The notes below the pieces were generated by a model. It was not told the origin of the DNA. It saw only the letters and a list, made by a program, of their open reading frames with translations, and did no database searches. From the NCBI GenBank assembly GCA_016717335.1, contig JADKFS010000010.1, positions 62,001 to 126,000 on the forward strand: 64,000 nt of DNA. Reading direction: 5' to 3'. Shown piece after piece: positions 17,501 through 25,336 of this stretch (the first letter of the stretch is position 1; every line of letters starts with the position of its first letter). Source of the stretch: Candidatus Ribeiella danica (GTDB lineage: Bacteria > Chloroflexota > Chloroflexia > Chloroflexales > Roseiflexaceae). The position numbers were made by a program, and so were the translations under genes.

Positions 17501-18220
17501 ATGGGATCGTTTTCACTGGTCGCCGGCCTGGTGGTGCTGGCCATCGTGGCGGTGGCGGCGGCCCTGGCGCTCCGCCCGATCGGCCAGATCATCCGCATCC
17601 GGCGCACGCCCACCGTGCCGGTCGGGATGCTGCCGGACGCCGGGCCGGCCGAGGTGTTCGGCCGCGCCGCCGGGGAGCCGCACGCGAGCCCGATCGCGCA
17701 GGCGGCCTGCCTGTTCTGGCAGGTCGAGGTCCAGGAGTACCGCAGCTCCGGCAAGAGCGGCCACTGGGCGACGATCGTGCGCCAGGCGTCGACCGAGCCG
17801 TTCGAGATCGACGACGGCACCGGGCGGATCGCCGTGCTGCCGTCCGGCGCCGAGCTGACGCTGGTCGACGACGTGCGCGCCTCGCGCGGCCTGTTCGGCA
17901 CCATGACCGACGAGATGCTCGAGTCGCTTGAGCGGATCGGCGTGGCCACGCGCGGGTTTCTCGGGTTCCAGCGCCGGCTGCGCGTGTTCGAGCGCCACAT
18001 CACACCCGACGAGCAGGTCTACGCGCTGGGCTACGTCGAGCGGATCGGCGGCCGGCCGCTGCTGCGCTCGATCCCCAACGCGCCGCTGCTGCTGGCCGAC
18101 CGCAGCGAGAAGGATCTGCTGCTGAGCCTGTACGCGCGGGTCGGGCTCACGGCGCTCGCGCCGATCCTGGCGATCGGCGTGCTGATCGTGGTGCTGCTGG
18201 CCGCGCGCGGCGCGCCGTAG
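17501..18220 (+). CDS. GIDE-domain-like membrane protein
   Basis: A 239-residue protein with an N-terminal membrane segment (about 5-25) and a C-terminal one (about 214-233), enclosing a soluble beta-rich domain. The middle resembles the GIDE domain of MUL1/GIDE-type proteins and their bacterial relatives: SPIAQAACLFWQVEVQEYR, then FEIDDGTGRIAVLPSGAELTL, and ERHITPDEQVYALGYVERIG. In eukaryotes this fold is joined to a RING finger; here no RING is present. Function in bacteria is unknown. AAGGAGG lies 6 nt before ATG 17501. It stands between repeat arrays with no operon partner. Confidence 0.7.
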   Translation: MGSFSLVAGLVVLAIVAVAAALALRPIGQIIRIRRTPTVPVGMLPDAGPAEVFGRAAGEPHASPIAQAACLFWQVEVQEYRSSGKSGHWATIVRQASTEPFEIDDGTGRIAVLPSGAELTLVDDVRASRGLFGTMTDEMLESLERIGVATRGFLGFQRRLRVFERHITPDEQVYALGYVERIGGRPLLRSIPNAPLLLADRSEKDLLLSLYARVGLTALAPILAIGVLIVVLLAARGAP

Positions 18221-18291
18221 GCGCCGGCCGCCGCGCGGCCAATCCTTGCAGGCGCAGATTTGCTACGAATAGCGGCCCACTGCCCCCAAGC

Positions 18292-18425
18292 CCTCACCCC
18301 CTGCCCCCTCTCCCAGAACGGGAGAGGGGGTGTTCTACCGGCATCTGGGTGCGGTCGCGGAGCGACCGCACCCAGATGCCGGCAATTTAAACCCCCCGCC
18401 CCTGCCAAGGCGGGGGCGCGAGGGG
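18292..18425. repeat. Composite palindromic element e
   Basis: Left arm CCCTCACCCCCTGCCCCC, hairpin A (CTCTCCC...GGGAGAG), an 11-nt linker, then hairpin B at 18338-18382, a perfect 45-nt palindrome with 21-nt arms and the loop GGA. A CCCCCCGCCCCTGCCAAGGCGG remnant of hairpin C follows. The gap 18221-18574 contains only this and the ftsY promoter. Confidence 0.75.
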
Positions 18426-18462
18426 AGGACCACTCGATCTACACGATATCGAGATACACCGT

Positions 18463-18492
18463 TTGTACAAATGCGCGGCAAGCCGCTATAAT
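18463..18492 (+). promoter_or_regulatory. Promoter of ftsY
   Basis: TTGTAC (18463-18468) and TATAAT (18487-18492) are separated by 18 nt. The leader to ATG 18575 would be about 76 nt. Confidence 0.6.
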
Positions 18493-18574
18493 AGCGGCCG
18501 TACTCTACGATACGATAATCCGCCGGGGATCGGGCGCGCCTGGCCCCGGCTCGTGCTACAGGCGAGGTAGGCAT

Positions 18575-19540
18575 ATGTTCAGGAGACTGTTCGGCCGTGG
18601 GCAGGACGCTCCGCGCAGCGAGGAAGAGGCCCTCCAGGAGGAGCAGAAGATCGATCAGGCCACCGAGAAGGCCCGCCGCGGGTTCTTCGGCCAGATCTCC
18701 AGCCTGTTCGCGGTCGACGACCCGATCACCGATGAGCTCTGGGACGACCTGGAGGCGCTGCTGATCCAGGCCGATGTGGGCGTCGAGACGACCCAGTACC
18801 TGGTGAACCGCACGAAGGACCGCACCATCCGCAACGGCGTGAAGCGCGTTCGCGAGGCCAGGGATATGCTGAAGACCGAGATGGTGCGCGTGTTCCAGGA
18901 TCAGGTGCGCCCGCAGGCGCAGGCCCGCCCGTATGTCATCCTGGTGGTGGGCGTGAACGGCGCGGGCAAGACGACCCTGATCGCCAAGCTGGCCAGCCGG
19001 CTGAAGACCCAGTACGGCCGCAGCGTCCTGCTGGCTGCCGCCGACACCTTCCGCGCCGCGGCCACCGAGCAGCTCGAGACCTGGGCCGAGCGCGCCGGCG
19101 TCCCGGTGATCACCCGCGGCCAGGGCGCCGACCCCGGGGCGGTGGTCTACGATGCGGTGGACGCCGCGCTGGCGCAGGACGTGGACGTGCTGATCGTCGA
19201 CACCGCCGGCCGGCTGCATGCGAAGGCCAACCTGATGCGCGAGCTGGAGAAGCTGCGCAACGTCATCCGGCGCAAGATCCCCGACGCGCCGCACGAGGTG
19301 CTGCTGGTGATCGACGCCACCACCGGCCAGAACGGCGTCCTGCAGGCCAAGTCGTTCCTGCAGGCGGTCGACGTGACCGACGTCGCGGTCACCAAGCTGG
19401 ACGGCACGGCCAAGGGCGGGATCGCCTTCGCGATCGCCCAGGATATCGAGCGGCCGATCCGCTACATTGGCACGGGCGAGAAGATCTCTGACCTGGCGAT
19501 GTTCGACTCGCAGGCCTTCGTCGACGCGCTCTTTATGTAA
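18575..19540 (+). CDS. ftsY: Signal recognition particle receptor FtsY
   Basis: The SRP receptor GTPase that docks ribosome-SRP complexes at the membrane. The 321 residues are short for FtsY because the acidic A domain is only about 40 residues (EEEALQEEQKIDQATEKARR). The N domain is four-helical (DELWDDLEALLIQADVGVET). The NG GTPase has G1 GVNGAGKTT (about 127), G2 DTFRAAATEQL, G3 DTAGRL, G4 TKLDGTAKGG and GTGEKISDLAMFD at the end. FtsY rather than Ffh is shown by the missing M domain and by VNGAGKTT. Start ATG 18575 follows GGCGAGGTAGG. It has its own promoter and a strong hairpin 32 nt after the stop. Confidence 0.95.
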   Translation: MFRRLFGRGQDAPRSEEEALQEEQKIDQATEKARRGFFGQISSLFAVDDPITDELWDDLEALLIQADVGVETTQYLVNRTKDRTIRNGVKRVREARDMLKTEMVRVFQDQVRPQAQARPYVILVVGVNGAGKTTLIAKLASRLKTQYGRSVLLAAADTFRAAATEQLETWAERAGVPVITRGQGADPGAVVYDAVDAALAQDVDVLIVDTAGRLHAKANLMRELEKLRNVIRRKIPDAPHEVLLVIDATTGQNGVLQAKSFLQAVDVTDVAVTKLDGTAKGGIAFAIAQDIERPIRYIGTGEKISDLAMFDSQAFVDALFM

Positions 19541-19572
19541 GGGATTCTCACTTTTTTAACTAGCCCACCACA

Positions 19573-19613
19573 GGGGAGGTCTGGAGGGGCCGAAGGCCCC
19601 TCCAGACCTCCCC
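19573..19613. terminator. Hairpin f after ftsY
   Basis: Perfect 19-nt arms (GGGGAGGTCTGGAGGGGCC and complement) around GAA. No T-run follows directly. It is probably a terminator or transcript-end stabiliser and belongs to the same class as the middle hairpins of the composite elements. Confidence 0.65.
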
Positions 19614-19647
19614 AGCAGAACAGTTATGTATTCGAAAATCCCTAATT

Positions 19648-19694
19648 GCAGACTGTAGATTACGATATTTCCAATCTGCAACCTGCAATCTACG
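19648..19694. repeat. Heptamer repeat (CAATCTG type)
   Basis: CAATCTG, CAACCTG, CAATCTA follow in a 7-bp register, opposed upstream by TTGCAGACTGTAGATT, so the segment forms an imperfect inverted repeat before the zinc-ribbon gene. Confidence 0.5.
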
Positions 19695-19706
19695 GTGGAG
19701 GTGGAA

Positions 19707-19904
19707 GTGGCACTTGAATTCGCGGCCTGCCCGGTTTGCAAGCAGAAGCTGGCGCTGCAGGAGTACATCCTCGTGGGCAACGAGGTCGTGTGCAACAACT
19801 GTGAGACCAACCTGCGGGTCGAGAAGCGCCGCCCGCTCCGGCTGGCGGTCGTGCCGATCGAGGAGACCTATAATGCCGATATGCGGCCGGAGTCGTACGG
19901 CTAG
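19707..19904 (+). CDS. LysW-like zinc-ribbon protein
   Basis: A 65-residue protein with a two-knuckle zinc ribbon: CPVCKQKL and CNNCETNLRVEK, separated by LALQEYILVGNEVV. The order of strands resembles LysW, the amino-group carrier of lysine/arginine biosynthesis, but the C-terminus ends DMRPESYG and lacks the EDWGE tail to which LysW substrates are attached. It is thus better called a LysW-like or general zinc-ribbon protein. GTG 19707 is chosen since GGAGGT lies 4 nt upstream; GTG 19695 would overlap this site. It stands ahead of the lipoprotein and glnA genes and may share their transcript. Confidence 0.65.
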   Translation: MALEFAACPVCKQKLALQEYILVGNEVVCNNCETNLRVEKRRPLRLAVVPIEETYNADMRPESYG

Positions 19905-19909
19905 CAGAT

Positions 19910-20020
19910 GACCAAGGACGAATAGCCTCGTGACGAAAGACCAAGGACGAAAGATCAAGAACGAACGACGAGCGACGGCGACAGGTTGGTCGTTGGTCGT
20001 TGGTCGTTGGTCGCTGGCTC
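19910..20020. repeat. Heptamer repeat (GACCAAG/TTGGTCG type) entering a gene
   Basis: Runs of GACCAAG, GACGAAA, GATCAAG, AACGAAC pass into four TTGGTCG units around 19985-20012. The right half codes for the signal peptide of the lipoprotein gene. Confidence 0.7.
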
Positions 20021-20400
20021 TCGGGCTCGCGCTGCTGCTGAGCGGCTGTATGCTGATCTCGGGCGGGCGCGCCTCGTCGGATGCGCTGCCGGAGGGCGGC
20101 AACATTAGCTCGACCTTCGTTGGCGCCGAGGGGCTGCAGGAGCAGACGATCGACACCGGCGCCGCCGGCGCGGCGCTGAGCGCGACCGTGTTCGTGCAGG
20201 CCGAGCGTGGCGAGCTGCAGGTCGAGCTGATCAACCCCGACGGCAGCGTGGCCTTTGCCGTCAAAGGCCGCCCCGACGAGCAGGTCGCCCGCTCGGGCAA
20301 TGTGCTCACCGACGACCGCGGGCGCCTGCGCTACCGCGTGATCGCGCGCGGCGCGCGCAACGGCGGCTACCAGGTTCTGTACCAGCCCGCCGCCCAGTAG
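19930..20400 (+). CDS. Putative lipoprotein
   Basis: A secreted, probably lipid-anchored protein of up to 156 residues. The lipobox is LLSGC, preceded by the hydrophobic run LALGLALLL, and the mature part is about 120 residues with beta-rich stretches (LQVELINPDGSVAFAVKG, RLRYRVIARGARNGGYQVLY) reminiscent of small beta-sandwich domains. No family is recognised. The GTG start at 19930 has no clear ribosome site, and the N-region up to the hydrophobic core (GWSLVVGRWSLA) is encoded by heptamer repeats, so a downstream TTG inside them is possible. It lies 24 nt before glnA. Confidence 0.65.
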   Translation: MTKDQGRKIKNERRATATGWSLVVGRWSLALGLALLLSGCMLISGGRASSDALPEGGNISSTFVGAEGLQEQTIDTGAAGAALSATVFVQAERGELQVELINPDGSVAFAVKGRPDEQVARSGNVLTDDRGRLRYRVIARGARNGGYQVLYQPAAQ

Positions 20401-20424
20401 CAGCTCGAAAGAAGGGTGCGTGAT

Positions 20425-21759
20425 ATGCCGCGCAGCAACGACGACATCCTCGCGACGGTCGCGGAGCAGCAGATCGAGTTCATCAACCTGCAGTTCACCG
20501 ACATCGTCGGCCTGGTCAAGAATGTGACCATCCCGGTGCAGCAGCTGCACGACTGCCTCGACCACGGCGTCTGGTTCGACGGCTCGGCGATCGAGGGCTT
20601 CGCGCGGGTGGCCGAGAGCGATATGTTCCTGGTGCCCGACCTGGAGACCTACGCGGTCATCCCGTGGGATCAGGCGGCCGGCTACCCGACCGCGCGCATG
20701 ATCTGCGACGTCTACACGCCCGACGGCAAGCCCTTCGCCGGCGACCCGCGCTACATCCTCAAGCTGGCGGTCGACGACGCGGCCCGGATGGGCATGCTCT
20801 ACAACGTCGGGCCGGAGCTGGAGTTCTTTCTGTTCAAGCCCGGCGCGGCCGGCAACCCGCTGCCCGACCCGCACGACGCCGCTGGCTACTTCGACGTGTC
20901 GACCGATATGGCCACCCACATCCGCCGCCAGATGGTCCGCGCGCTGGCCGCCTTCGGCATCGAGGTCGAGGCCGCGCACCACGAGGTGGCGATCGGGCAG
21001 CACGAGATCGACTTCAAGTATGGCCCGGCGCTGCGCACCGCCGACCACGCGGTCACCTTCCGCACGACGCTCAAGGCGGTCGCGCAGCAGATGGGGCTGT
21101 ACGCGACGTTTATGCCCAAGCCGATCGCCGGGATCAACGGCAGCGGCATGCACGTTCACCAGAGCCTGACCGATATCGCGACCGGCAAGAACCTGTTCTA
21201 CGACGCCGACGACCCCTACCGCCTCTCGCAGACCGCGCGCCATTTTATCGCCGGGCTGCTGGCCCACGCCAAGGGCATGATCGCCATCCTGGCGCCGCTG
21301 GTCAACTCGTACAAGCGCCTGGTGCCGGGGTACGAGGCGCCGGTCTACCTGAGCTGGGGCCGCACCAACCGCTCGGCGCTGGTGCGCGTGCCGCGGATCA
21401 GCGCGCGCCGCCCGCAGGCGACCCGGATCGAGCTGCGCTGCCCCGACCCCTCGTGCAACCCGTACCTCGCCTTCGCGGTGATGCTGCGGGCCGGCCTGGA
21501 CGGGATCAGGCGCAAGCTGGCGCTGCCGCAGGCGGCCGAGGAAGATCTGTACCACGTCGACCCGCGCGCGCGCCACCTGGAGACGCTGCCGGGCTCGCTG
21601 GGCGAGGCGCTGATCGAGCTGCAGCGCGACGAGGTGATCGGCGATGCGCTTGGGCCGCATGTGCTGGAGCGCTTCGTCGAGGCCAAGATGCAGGAGTGGG
21701 ATTCGTACAGGATCGCGGTCAGCCAGTGGGAGCTCGATCGCTACCTGCCGATCTATTAG
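20425..21759 (+). CDS. glnA: Glutamine synthetase type I
   Basis: Makes glutamine from glutamate, ammonia and ATP. The 444 residues equal the GSI-alpha subgroup length. Visible blocks: beta-grasp N-domain FINLQFTDIVGLVKNVTIP, the active-site strand WFDGSAIEGFARVAESDM, YNVGPELEFFLF (metal Glu), GINGSGMHVHQSL, the PGYEAPVYLSWG loop, NRSALVRVP and RCPDPSCNPYLAF. The ATG at 20425 is preferred over GTG 20416 because GAAGG sits about 9 nt upstream of it. The usual adenylylation motif of GSI-beta is not seen. The TAG stop is placed at the start of inverted-repeat element U. Confidence 0.94.
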   Translation: MPRSNDDILATVAEQQIEFINLQFTDIVGLVKNVTIPVQQLHDCLDHGVWFDGSAIEGFARVAESDMFLVPDLETYAVIPWDQAAGYPTARMICDVYTPDGKPFAGDPRYILKLAVDDAARMGMLYNVGPELEFFLFKPGAAGNPLPDPHDAAGYFDVSTDMATHIRRQMVRALAAFGIEVEAAHHEVAIGQHEIDFKYGPALRTADHAVTFRTTLKAVAQQMGLYATFMPKPIAGINGSGMHVHQSLTDIATGKNLFYDADDPYRLSQTARHFIAGLLAHAKGMIAILAPLVNSYKRLVPGYEAPVYLSWGRTNRSALVRVPRISARRPQATRIELRCPDPSCNPYLAFAVMLRAGLDGIRRKLALPQAAEEDLYHVDPRARHLETLPGSLGEALIELQRDEVIGDALGPHVLERFVEAKMQEWDSYRIAVSQWELDRYLPIY

Positions 21760-21883
21760 AGCCTGTCTGCAAAGCCGATCTTCCTTGACGAAACATGACC
21801 GAGGACCAAGAGCACCTATCCTGTTTTGTCGCTCGTCTTTGGCCCTTCGTCAGCAAGATGATGCCCTTTGCAGACAGCTTCTC
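21759..21883. mobile_element. U: MITE-like element after glnA
   Basis: Perfect 12-nt inverted arms (CTGTCTGCAAAG at 21763-21774, complement at 21866-21877), within imperfect ends GAGCCTGTC and GAGAAGCTGTC. The element begins at the G of the glnA TAG stop (TA|G). The interior has heptamer-like GACGAAA/GACCAAG stretches and no coding capacity. Confidence 0.6.
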
Positions 21884-21891
21884 AGAAGCGT

Positions 21892-23328
21892 ATGGCTGAG
21901 CACACCCCAACACTCGAACAAGCGCGGCGCCACACCCGGCCGGAGACGAGCGCCTGGCTCACGCTGGTGACGTTCTTCGCGATCTTCTGCGCGCTGATCG
22001 CCACGCTCTGCGTGATCGGCTGGCGCTACTACACCACCGCGACCATCCCGGTGAGCGGCACGCTCGTGCGGGTGCACGCCCCCGCCGGCGTCACGTACCA
22101 GGCCAGGGGCAGCGTGAACCGCGACACGCCGGTGGCGCCCTGCAACACACCGCCCAACCCGGCCGACCGCTGCAAGGAGATCAGCGAGGGCGACCACGTG
22201 CGCGCGGTGCCACAGGCCGGCTACGGCCCGGTCGCGTCGATCGTGCTGCCGGACCAGACCAGGGTCGCCGATATGTACGCGTACCCGACCGGCGCCGACC
22301 TGACGCTGGACCGCTACCAGGTGTCGCGCTGGACAACGCGGCTGCAGGATCTGCAGTTCTCGCAGACGGCCGGGTACGTGCGCTACGACCTGCCCGACAA
22401 GCTCGGCCAGCCGTACGAGACGATCTCCTATGGCGTGGCGATCACCGAGGGCGTCAGCCTGCTGCTGGCGCCCGGCGGCAGCTACAGCGTCGACGTGCCG
22501 CACCCCGACGGCAGCCACCCGCCCGCGCTGGCGCCGTCGGGCAAGCCGATCATGGCAGAGATCACCGTGCGTGCCGGCAGCGTCGAGGCCCGCACTCCCG
22601 GCGGCACGGCGATCGTCCGCCCAGGACAGAAGCTGCAGATCGACGCCGCCGGCGTGGCCGGCGAGCCGCAGCCGGCCACCTGGCAGCTCATCCGCGACGG
22701 CGACTTCTCGCAGTATATGGCCGGCAATCGCGACACCTGGGAGCTCTACTCGCACATCTTCGACGCAACCGTGAGCGAGCGTGAGAAGAACGGCAGGTTC
22801 TTGTTCTACAACGGCTGCAAGCCCGAGACGCCGTCGTTCTGCACGGCGGACCAGGCCGCGAACATCGTGCAGTTTCACCGCGAGGGCAACCAGCCGAAGT
22901 CGTTCGGGATCGGCATCCAGCAGGATCTCGACCTGGACGTCTCAGAGTACCGCTCGCTACACTTCTCGATGTGGGCGCGGGTGATCCAGCAGAGCGTGCA
23001 GGGCGCGGGGATCGCCAACTCCGAGTGCCCGATCACGATCGCGTTCGACTTCAAGCAGAGCAGCCCGACCGACAACGAGGAGCACCGCCTGATCTGCGCC
23101 TACCGCGACGAGACCGGCCAGCTGGCACAGCTGAACGGCAACCTCTCCGGCGAATTCATCTACCGCGCCGTGCCGCCCAGCCTGTGGTACCACCTGAGCT
23201 ACGACCTGCGCGACGGACACCTGCTGCCCTCGGCGCGCTACCTGCAGCGGATCAGGATCTACGCCAATGGGCACGACTATATCTCGGAGGTTACCGATAT
23301 CTCGCTGGTCGCGGCGCAGTCGCCCTAG
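21892..23328 (+). CDS. Membrane-anchored FecR-like/beta-sandwich protein
   Basis: A 478-residue protein with a short cytoplasmic N-terminus, one membrane anchor (WLTLVTFFAIFCALIATLCVIGW, about 22-44) and a large extracellular part. Residues about 220-255 (AEITVRAGSVEARTPGGTAIVRPGQKLQID) look like the end of a FecR domain. After it comes a region DGDFSQYMAGNRDTWELYS...FHREGN that resembles a carbohydrate-binding-like beta sandwich (LRSLHFSMWAR style strand). No enzyme motif is seen. The ribosome site is weak. Four cysteines in the ectodomain may pair. The TAG stop is formed at the TA|G junction with element M2. Confidence 0.65.
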   Translation: MAEHTPTLEQARRHTRPETSAWLTLVTFFAIFCALIATLCVIGWRYYTTATIPVSGTLVRVHAPAGVTYQARGSVNRDTPVAPCNTPPNPADRCKEISEGDHVRAVPQAGYGPVASIVLPDQTRVADMYAYPTGADLTLDRYQVSRWTTRLQDLQFSQTAGYVRYDLPDKLGQPYETISYGVAITEGVSLLLAPGGSYSVDVPHPDGSHPPALAPSGKPIMAEITVRAGSVEARTPGGTAIVRPGQKLQIDAAGVAGEPQPATWQLIRDGDFSQYMAGNRDTWELYSHIFDATVSEREKNGRFLFYNGCKPETPSFCTADQAANIVQFHREGNQPKSFGIGIQQDLDLDVSEYRSLHFSMWARVIQQSVQGAGIANSECPITIAFDFKQSSPTDNEEHRLICAYRDETGQLAQLNGNLSGEFIYRAVPPSLWYHLSYDLRDGHLLPSARYLQRIRIYANGHDYISEVTDISLVAAQSP

Positions 23329-23464
23329 TACAAGGTTCCGGACGTTCGTGTCGGGTTTGGGCTGCCACGATCGGCTCTGCGGTTCTGCAGTTCCGTGGCC
23401 ACAGAACCACAGAACCGCAGAACCATCTGGCGACAACCAGCAACGAACGTCTGGAAAGCTGTAC
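23328..23464. mobile_element. M2: MITE-like element, copy 2
   Basis: A 137-bp copy of M1 with clear terminal inverted repeats: GTACAAGGTTCCGGACGTTC left and GTACAGCTTTCCAGACGTTC (complement of the right end). Both ends are flanked by TA (23326-23327 and 23465-23466), the pattern expected of an IS630/Tc1-type insertion. It supplies the last base of the upstream stop codon. Confidence 0.75.
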
Positions 23465-23560
23465 TAGTGGCTCGCCACACTGATTGTGGCGGGTGGGGTC
23501 TCAGGGGAGGCCTGCATCCTCTGACCCCTCCCCTAAGCTGATCGTGAGCACGAAGAAGCC

Positions 23561-23965
23561 ATGCTCTACACTGGGGTTGACCTGATCGAGATCGCGCGGA
23601 TCGAGCACGCGATCGAGCGCTGGGGCGACCGGTTCCTGCGGCGGGTGTTTACGCTCGCCGAGCTGGCCGCCTACCGCGGGCGGGCGCCGTCGCTCGCGGC
23701 GCGCTGGGCCGCCAAGGAGGCCGCCGCCAAGCTGCTCGGCGTCGGGTTGCGCGGCATCGGCGCGGCCGGGCGGGCCTCCGGCGCGGTGGCCTGGACGGAG
23801 ATCGAGGTGCTGAGCGACGCGCAGGGCCGCCCGACCCTCACGCTGTACGGCGCCGCCGCCGATCGTGCGCGGGCCATGCGGCTCGGCCAGATCGCGCTGA
23901 GCCTCTCGCACACCCGCGAGCACGCGATCGCCAGCGTCGTGGCCCTCGACGAGGAGATAGGGTGA
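23561..23965 (+). CDS. acpS: Holo-[acyl-carrier-protein] synthase
   Basis: Transfers 4'-phosphopantetheine from CoA to the serine of acyl carrier protein. The 134 residues fit the AcpS type. The metal site is formed by VDLIEIARIE near the N-terminus and RWAAKEAAAKLLG (about 49-61), and the late block SLSHTREHAIASVVAL is typical. AGAAG precedes the ATG. It stands alone on the plus strand after M2 and converges with the hydrolase gene; the gap to that gene is made of 8-bp and 7-bp repeats. Confidence 0.92.
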   Translation: MLYTGVDLIEIARIEHAIERWGDRFLRRVFTLAELAAYRGRAPSLAARWAAKEAAAKLLGVGLRGIGAAGRASGAVAWTEIEVLSDAQGRPTLTLYGAAADRARAMRLGQIALSLSHTREHAIASVVALDEEIG

Positions 23966-23966
23966 C

Positions 23967-24055
23967 AAGGGGACAAGGAGACAAGGAGACAAGGTGACCA
24001 GGTGACCAGGTGACCAGGTGACCAAGTGACATCCTTCATCCTTCATCCTTCAGAA
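23967..24055. repeat. 8-bp repeat array (GTGACCAG) followed by a CATCCTT heptamer array
   Basis: GTGACAAG, GGGACAAG, GAGACAAG twice, GTGACCAG several times, in an 8-bp register; then CATCCTT units in a 7-bp register. The second part codes the last residues KDEG and the stop of the minus-strand hydrolase gene. Confidence 0.75.
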
Positions 24056-24986
24056 ACTCAAGGATCGCCGCGGTGACCTCCGCGCCGCGCTCCTCGTGCG
24101 GGAGGTGGCCCGCGCCGGCGACCTCGTGCAGGGTCGCGTTCGGCAGGATCTGCGCCAGTCTCCGCCCGTCGGCCGCCGGGAAGACCGGGTCGTCGGCGCC
24201 CCAGATCACCAGCGTGCGCTGCGCGATCGCGGGCAGGTTGGCCGGCACCGGCTGCGCGCCGTCCTTCGGCGAGCGCGCCTGCCAGACCTGCGCCGCCGCG
24301 CTGCCGCGCACGCGCGTGGGCGCGGCGTAGCCCCGCACGGCCTCCTCCGTTAGCCAGTCGTGAAGCTTCGAGACATACTTGAGCCCCGGGCGCACCAGCC
24401 GCGGCCCGGTCGAGTAGAATGCCAGCGCGTAGCCGAGCAGCGGCGGGATCACCCAGCGCGCGATCGGCGGGCGCTCGGTGGCGAAGGCCTCGGGCGAAAC
24501 CACGACCAGCGAGCGCACCCGCTCCGGCGCGACGATCGCGATCTGCATCGCCACGCGCCCGCCGAACGAGTGGCCGACGAAGTGCGCCGCGCCAACCCCC
24601 AGCGCGTCGAGCGCGCCGAGCGTCAGATCGGCCTGCAGGCGCGTGGTGTAGACCGGCGCGGCTGGGCGAGACGAGGCGCCGTAGCCGATCTGGTCGGCGG
24701 CGATCACGCGGTGCCCGGCGGCGAGCAGGGCCTGGCGCTGCGCGCGCCAGGTGAACGACCAGGCGCCGAAGCCGTGCAGCAGCACCACCGGCGCCGCCTC
24801 GCGCGGCCCGTCGTCGGCGTAGTGAATGTCGTAGCCGCCGACGCGGACGAAGCGATCGTCGCCGGCGAACTCGCGCGGCGTCAGCCGCTCGCGCAGCGGC
24901 GTCAGCAGGTACGCTCCGGCGATCAGCGCCGCCAGCAGCCCTAGGGGAACGATCAGGCACATACAAGTTTGCTCATCGCTATGCAT
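24036..24986 (-). CDS. Alpha/beta hydrolase, membrane-anchored
   Basis: A 316-residue alpha/beta-fold hydrolase. After an N-terminal hydrophobic anchor (CLIVPLGLLAALIAGAYLL) comes the oxyanion region LLHGFGAWSFTW, the nucleophile elbow GHSFGG, the acid loop VIWGADDPVFP, and the catalytic His in AGAGHLPHEE. This set fits epoxide-hydrolase/haloperoxidase-like esterases; the substrate is unknown. No clear ribosome site precedes either the first ATG (24986) or the second (24962). A TATAAT lies at 25063-25058 on the minus strand. The C-terminus KDEG and stop are encoded by a heptamer array. Confidence 0.82.
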   Translation of the reverse strand: MHSDEQTCMCLIVPLGLLAALIAGAYLLTPLRERLTPREFAGDDRFVRVGGYDIHYADDGPREAAPVVLLHGFGAWSFTWRAQRQALLAAGHRVIAADQIGYGASSRPAAPVYTTRLQADLTLGALDALGVGAAHFVGHSFGGRVAMQIAIVAPERVRSLVVVSPEAFATERPPIARWVIPPLLGYALAFYSTGPRLVRPGLKYVSKLHDWLTEEAVRGYAAPTRVRGSAAAQVWQARSPKDGAQPVPANLPAIAQRTLVIWGADDPVFPAADGRRLAQILPNATLHEVAGAGHLPHEERGAEVTAAILEFLKDEG

Positions 24987-25057
24987 TAGGTCACGTTGCG
25001 CGGAGCCGGCCCGATCGAGCGGATCGGCCCGATACGGCTCTGTACGCTGCGCTGGGC

Positions 25058-25063
25058 ATTATA
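25058..25063 (-). promoter_or_regulatory. Candidate -10 of the hydrolase gene
   Basis: A consensus TATAAT on the minus strand, about 72 nt upstream of ATG 24986. No good -35 is visible. Confidence 0.4.
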
Positions 25064-25086
25064 GATCTCTTCGCGTCATCCCTGAT

Positions 25087-25290
25087 CTTGCGCCCCACCC
25101 CCCGCCCCCTTTCGGGGGTAGGTTTTTGTTTGTGGCGTGGTACTGCGCCGGATCACCCCACCCCCTGTCCCCCGCCCCTGGAAGGGGAGGGGGTGTGTCC
25201 TGTGGTGCTGCGGTGCGCTGCTCTGCAGCGCACCGCAGCACCACCACGAATCCCCCCGCTCCCGGTGGGAGCGGGGGGCAGGGGGGTGAG
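25087..25290. repeat. Composite palindromic element g (full-length, inverted)
   Basis: Reads in reverse order to the copy at 57968: the ACCTACCCCCGAAAGGGG-type tail with GGTGATCCGGCGCAG, a CCCCCGCCCC hairpin C, hairpin B at 25202-25244 (20-nt perfect arms, loop TCT), then hairpin A (CCCCCCGCTCCC...GGGAGCGGGGGG). It fills most of the gap 24987-25381 between divergent genes. Confidence 0.75.
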
Positions 25291-25336
25291 CGCCAAAGCG
25301 CAGCGGGCCGCAATGCCATAAATCGGCCACACCGTG

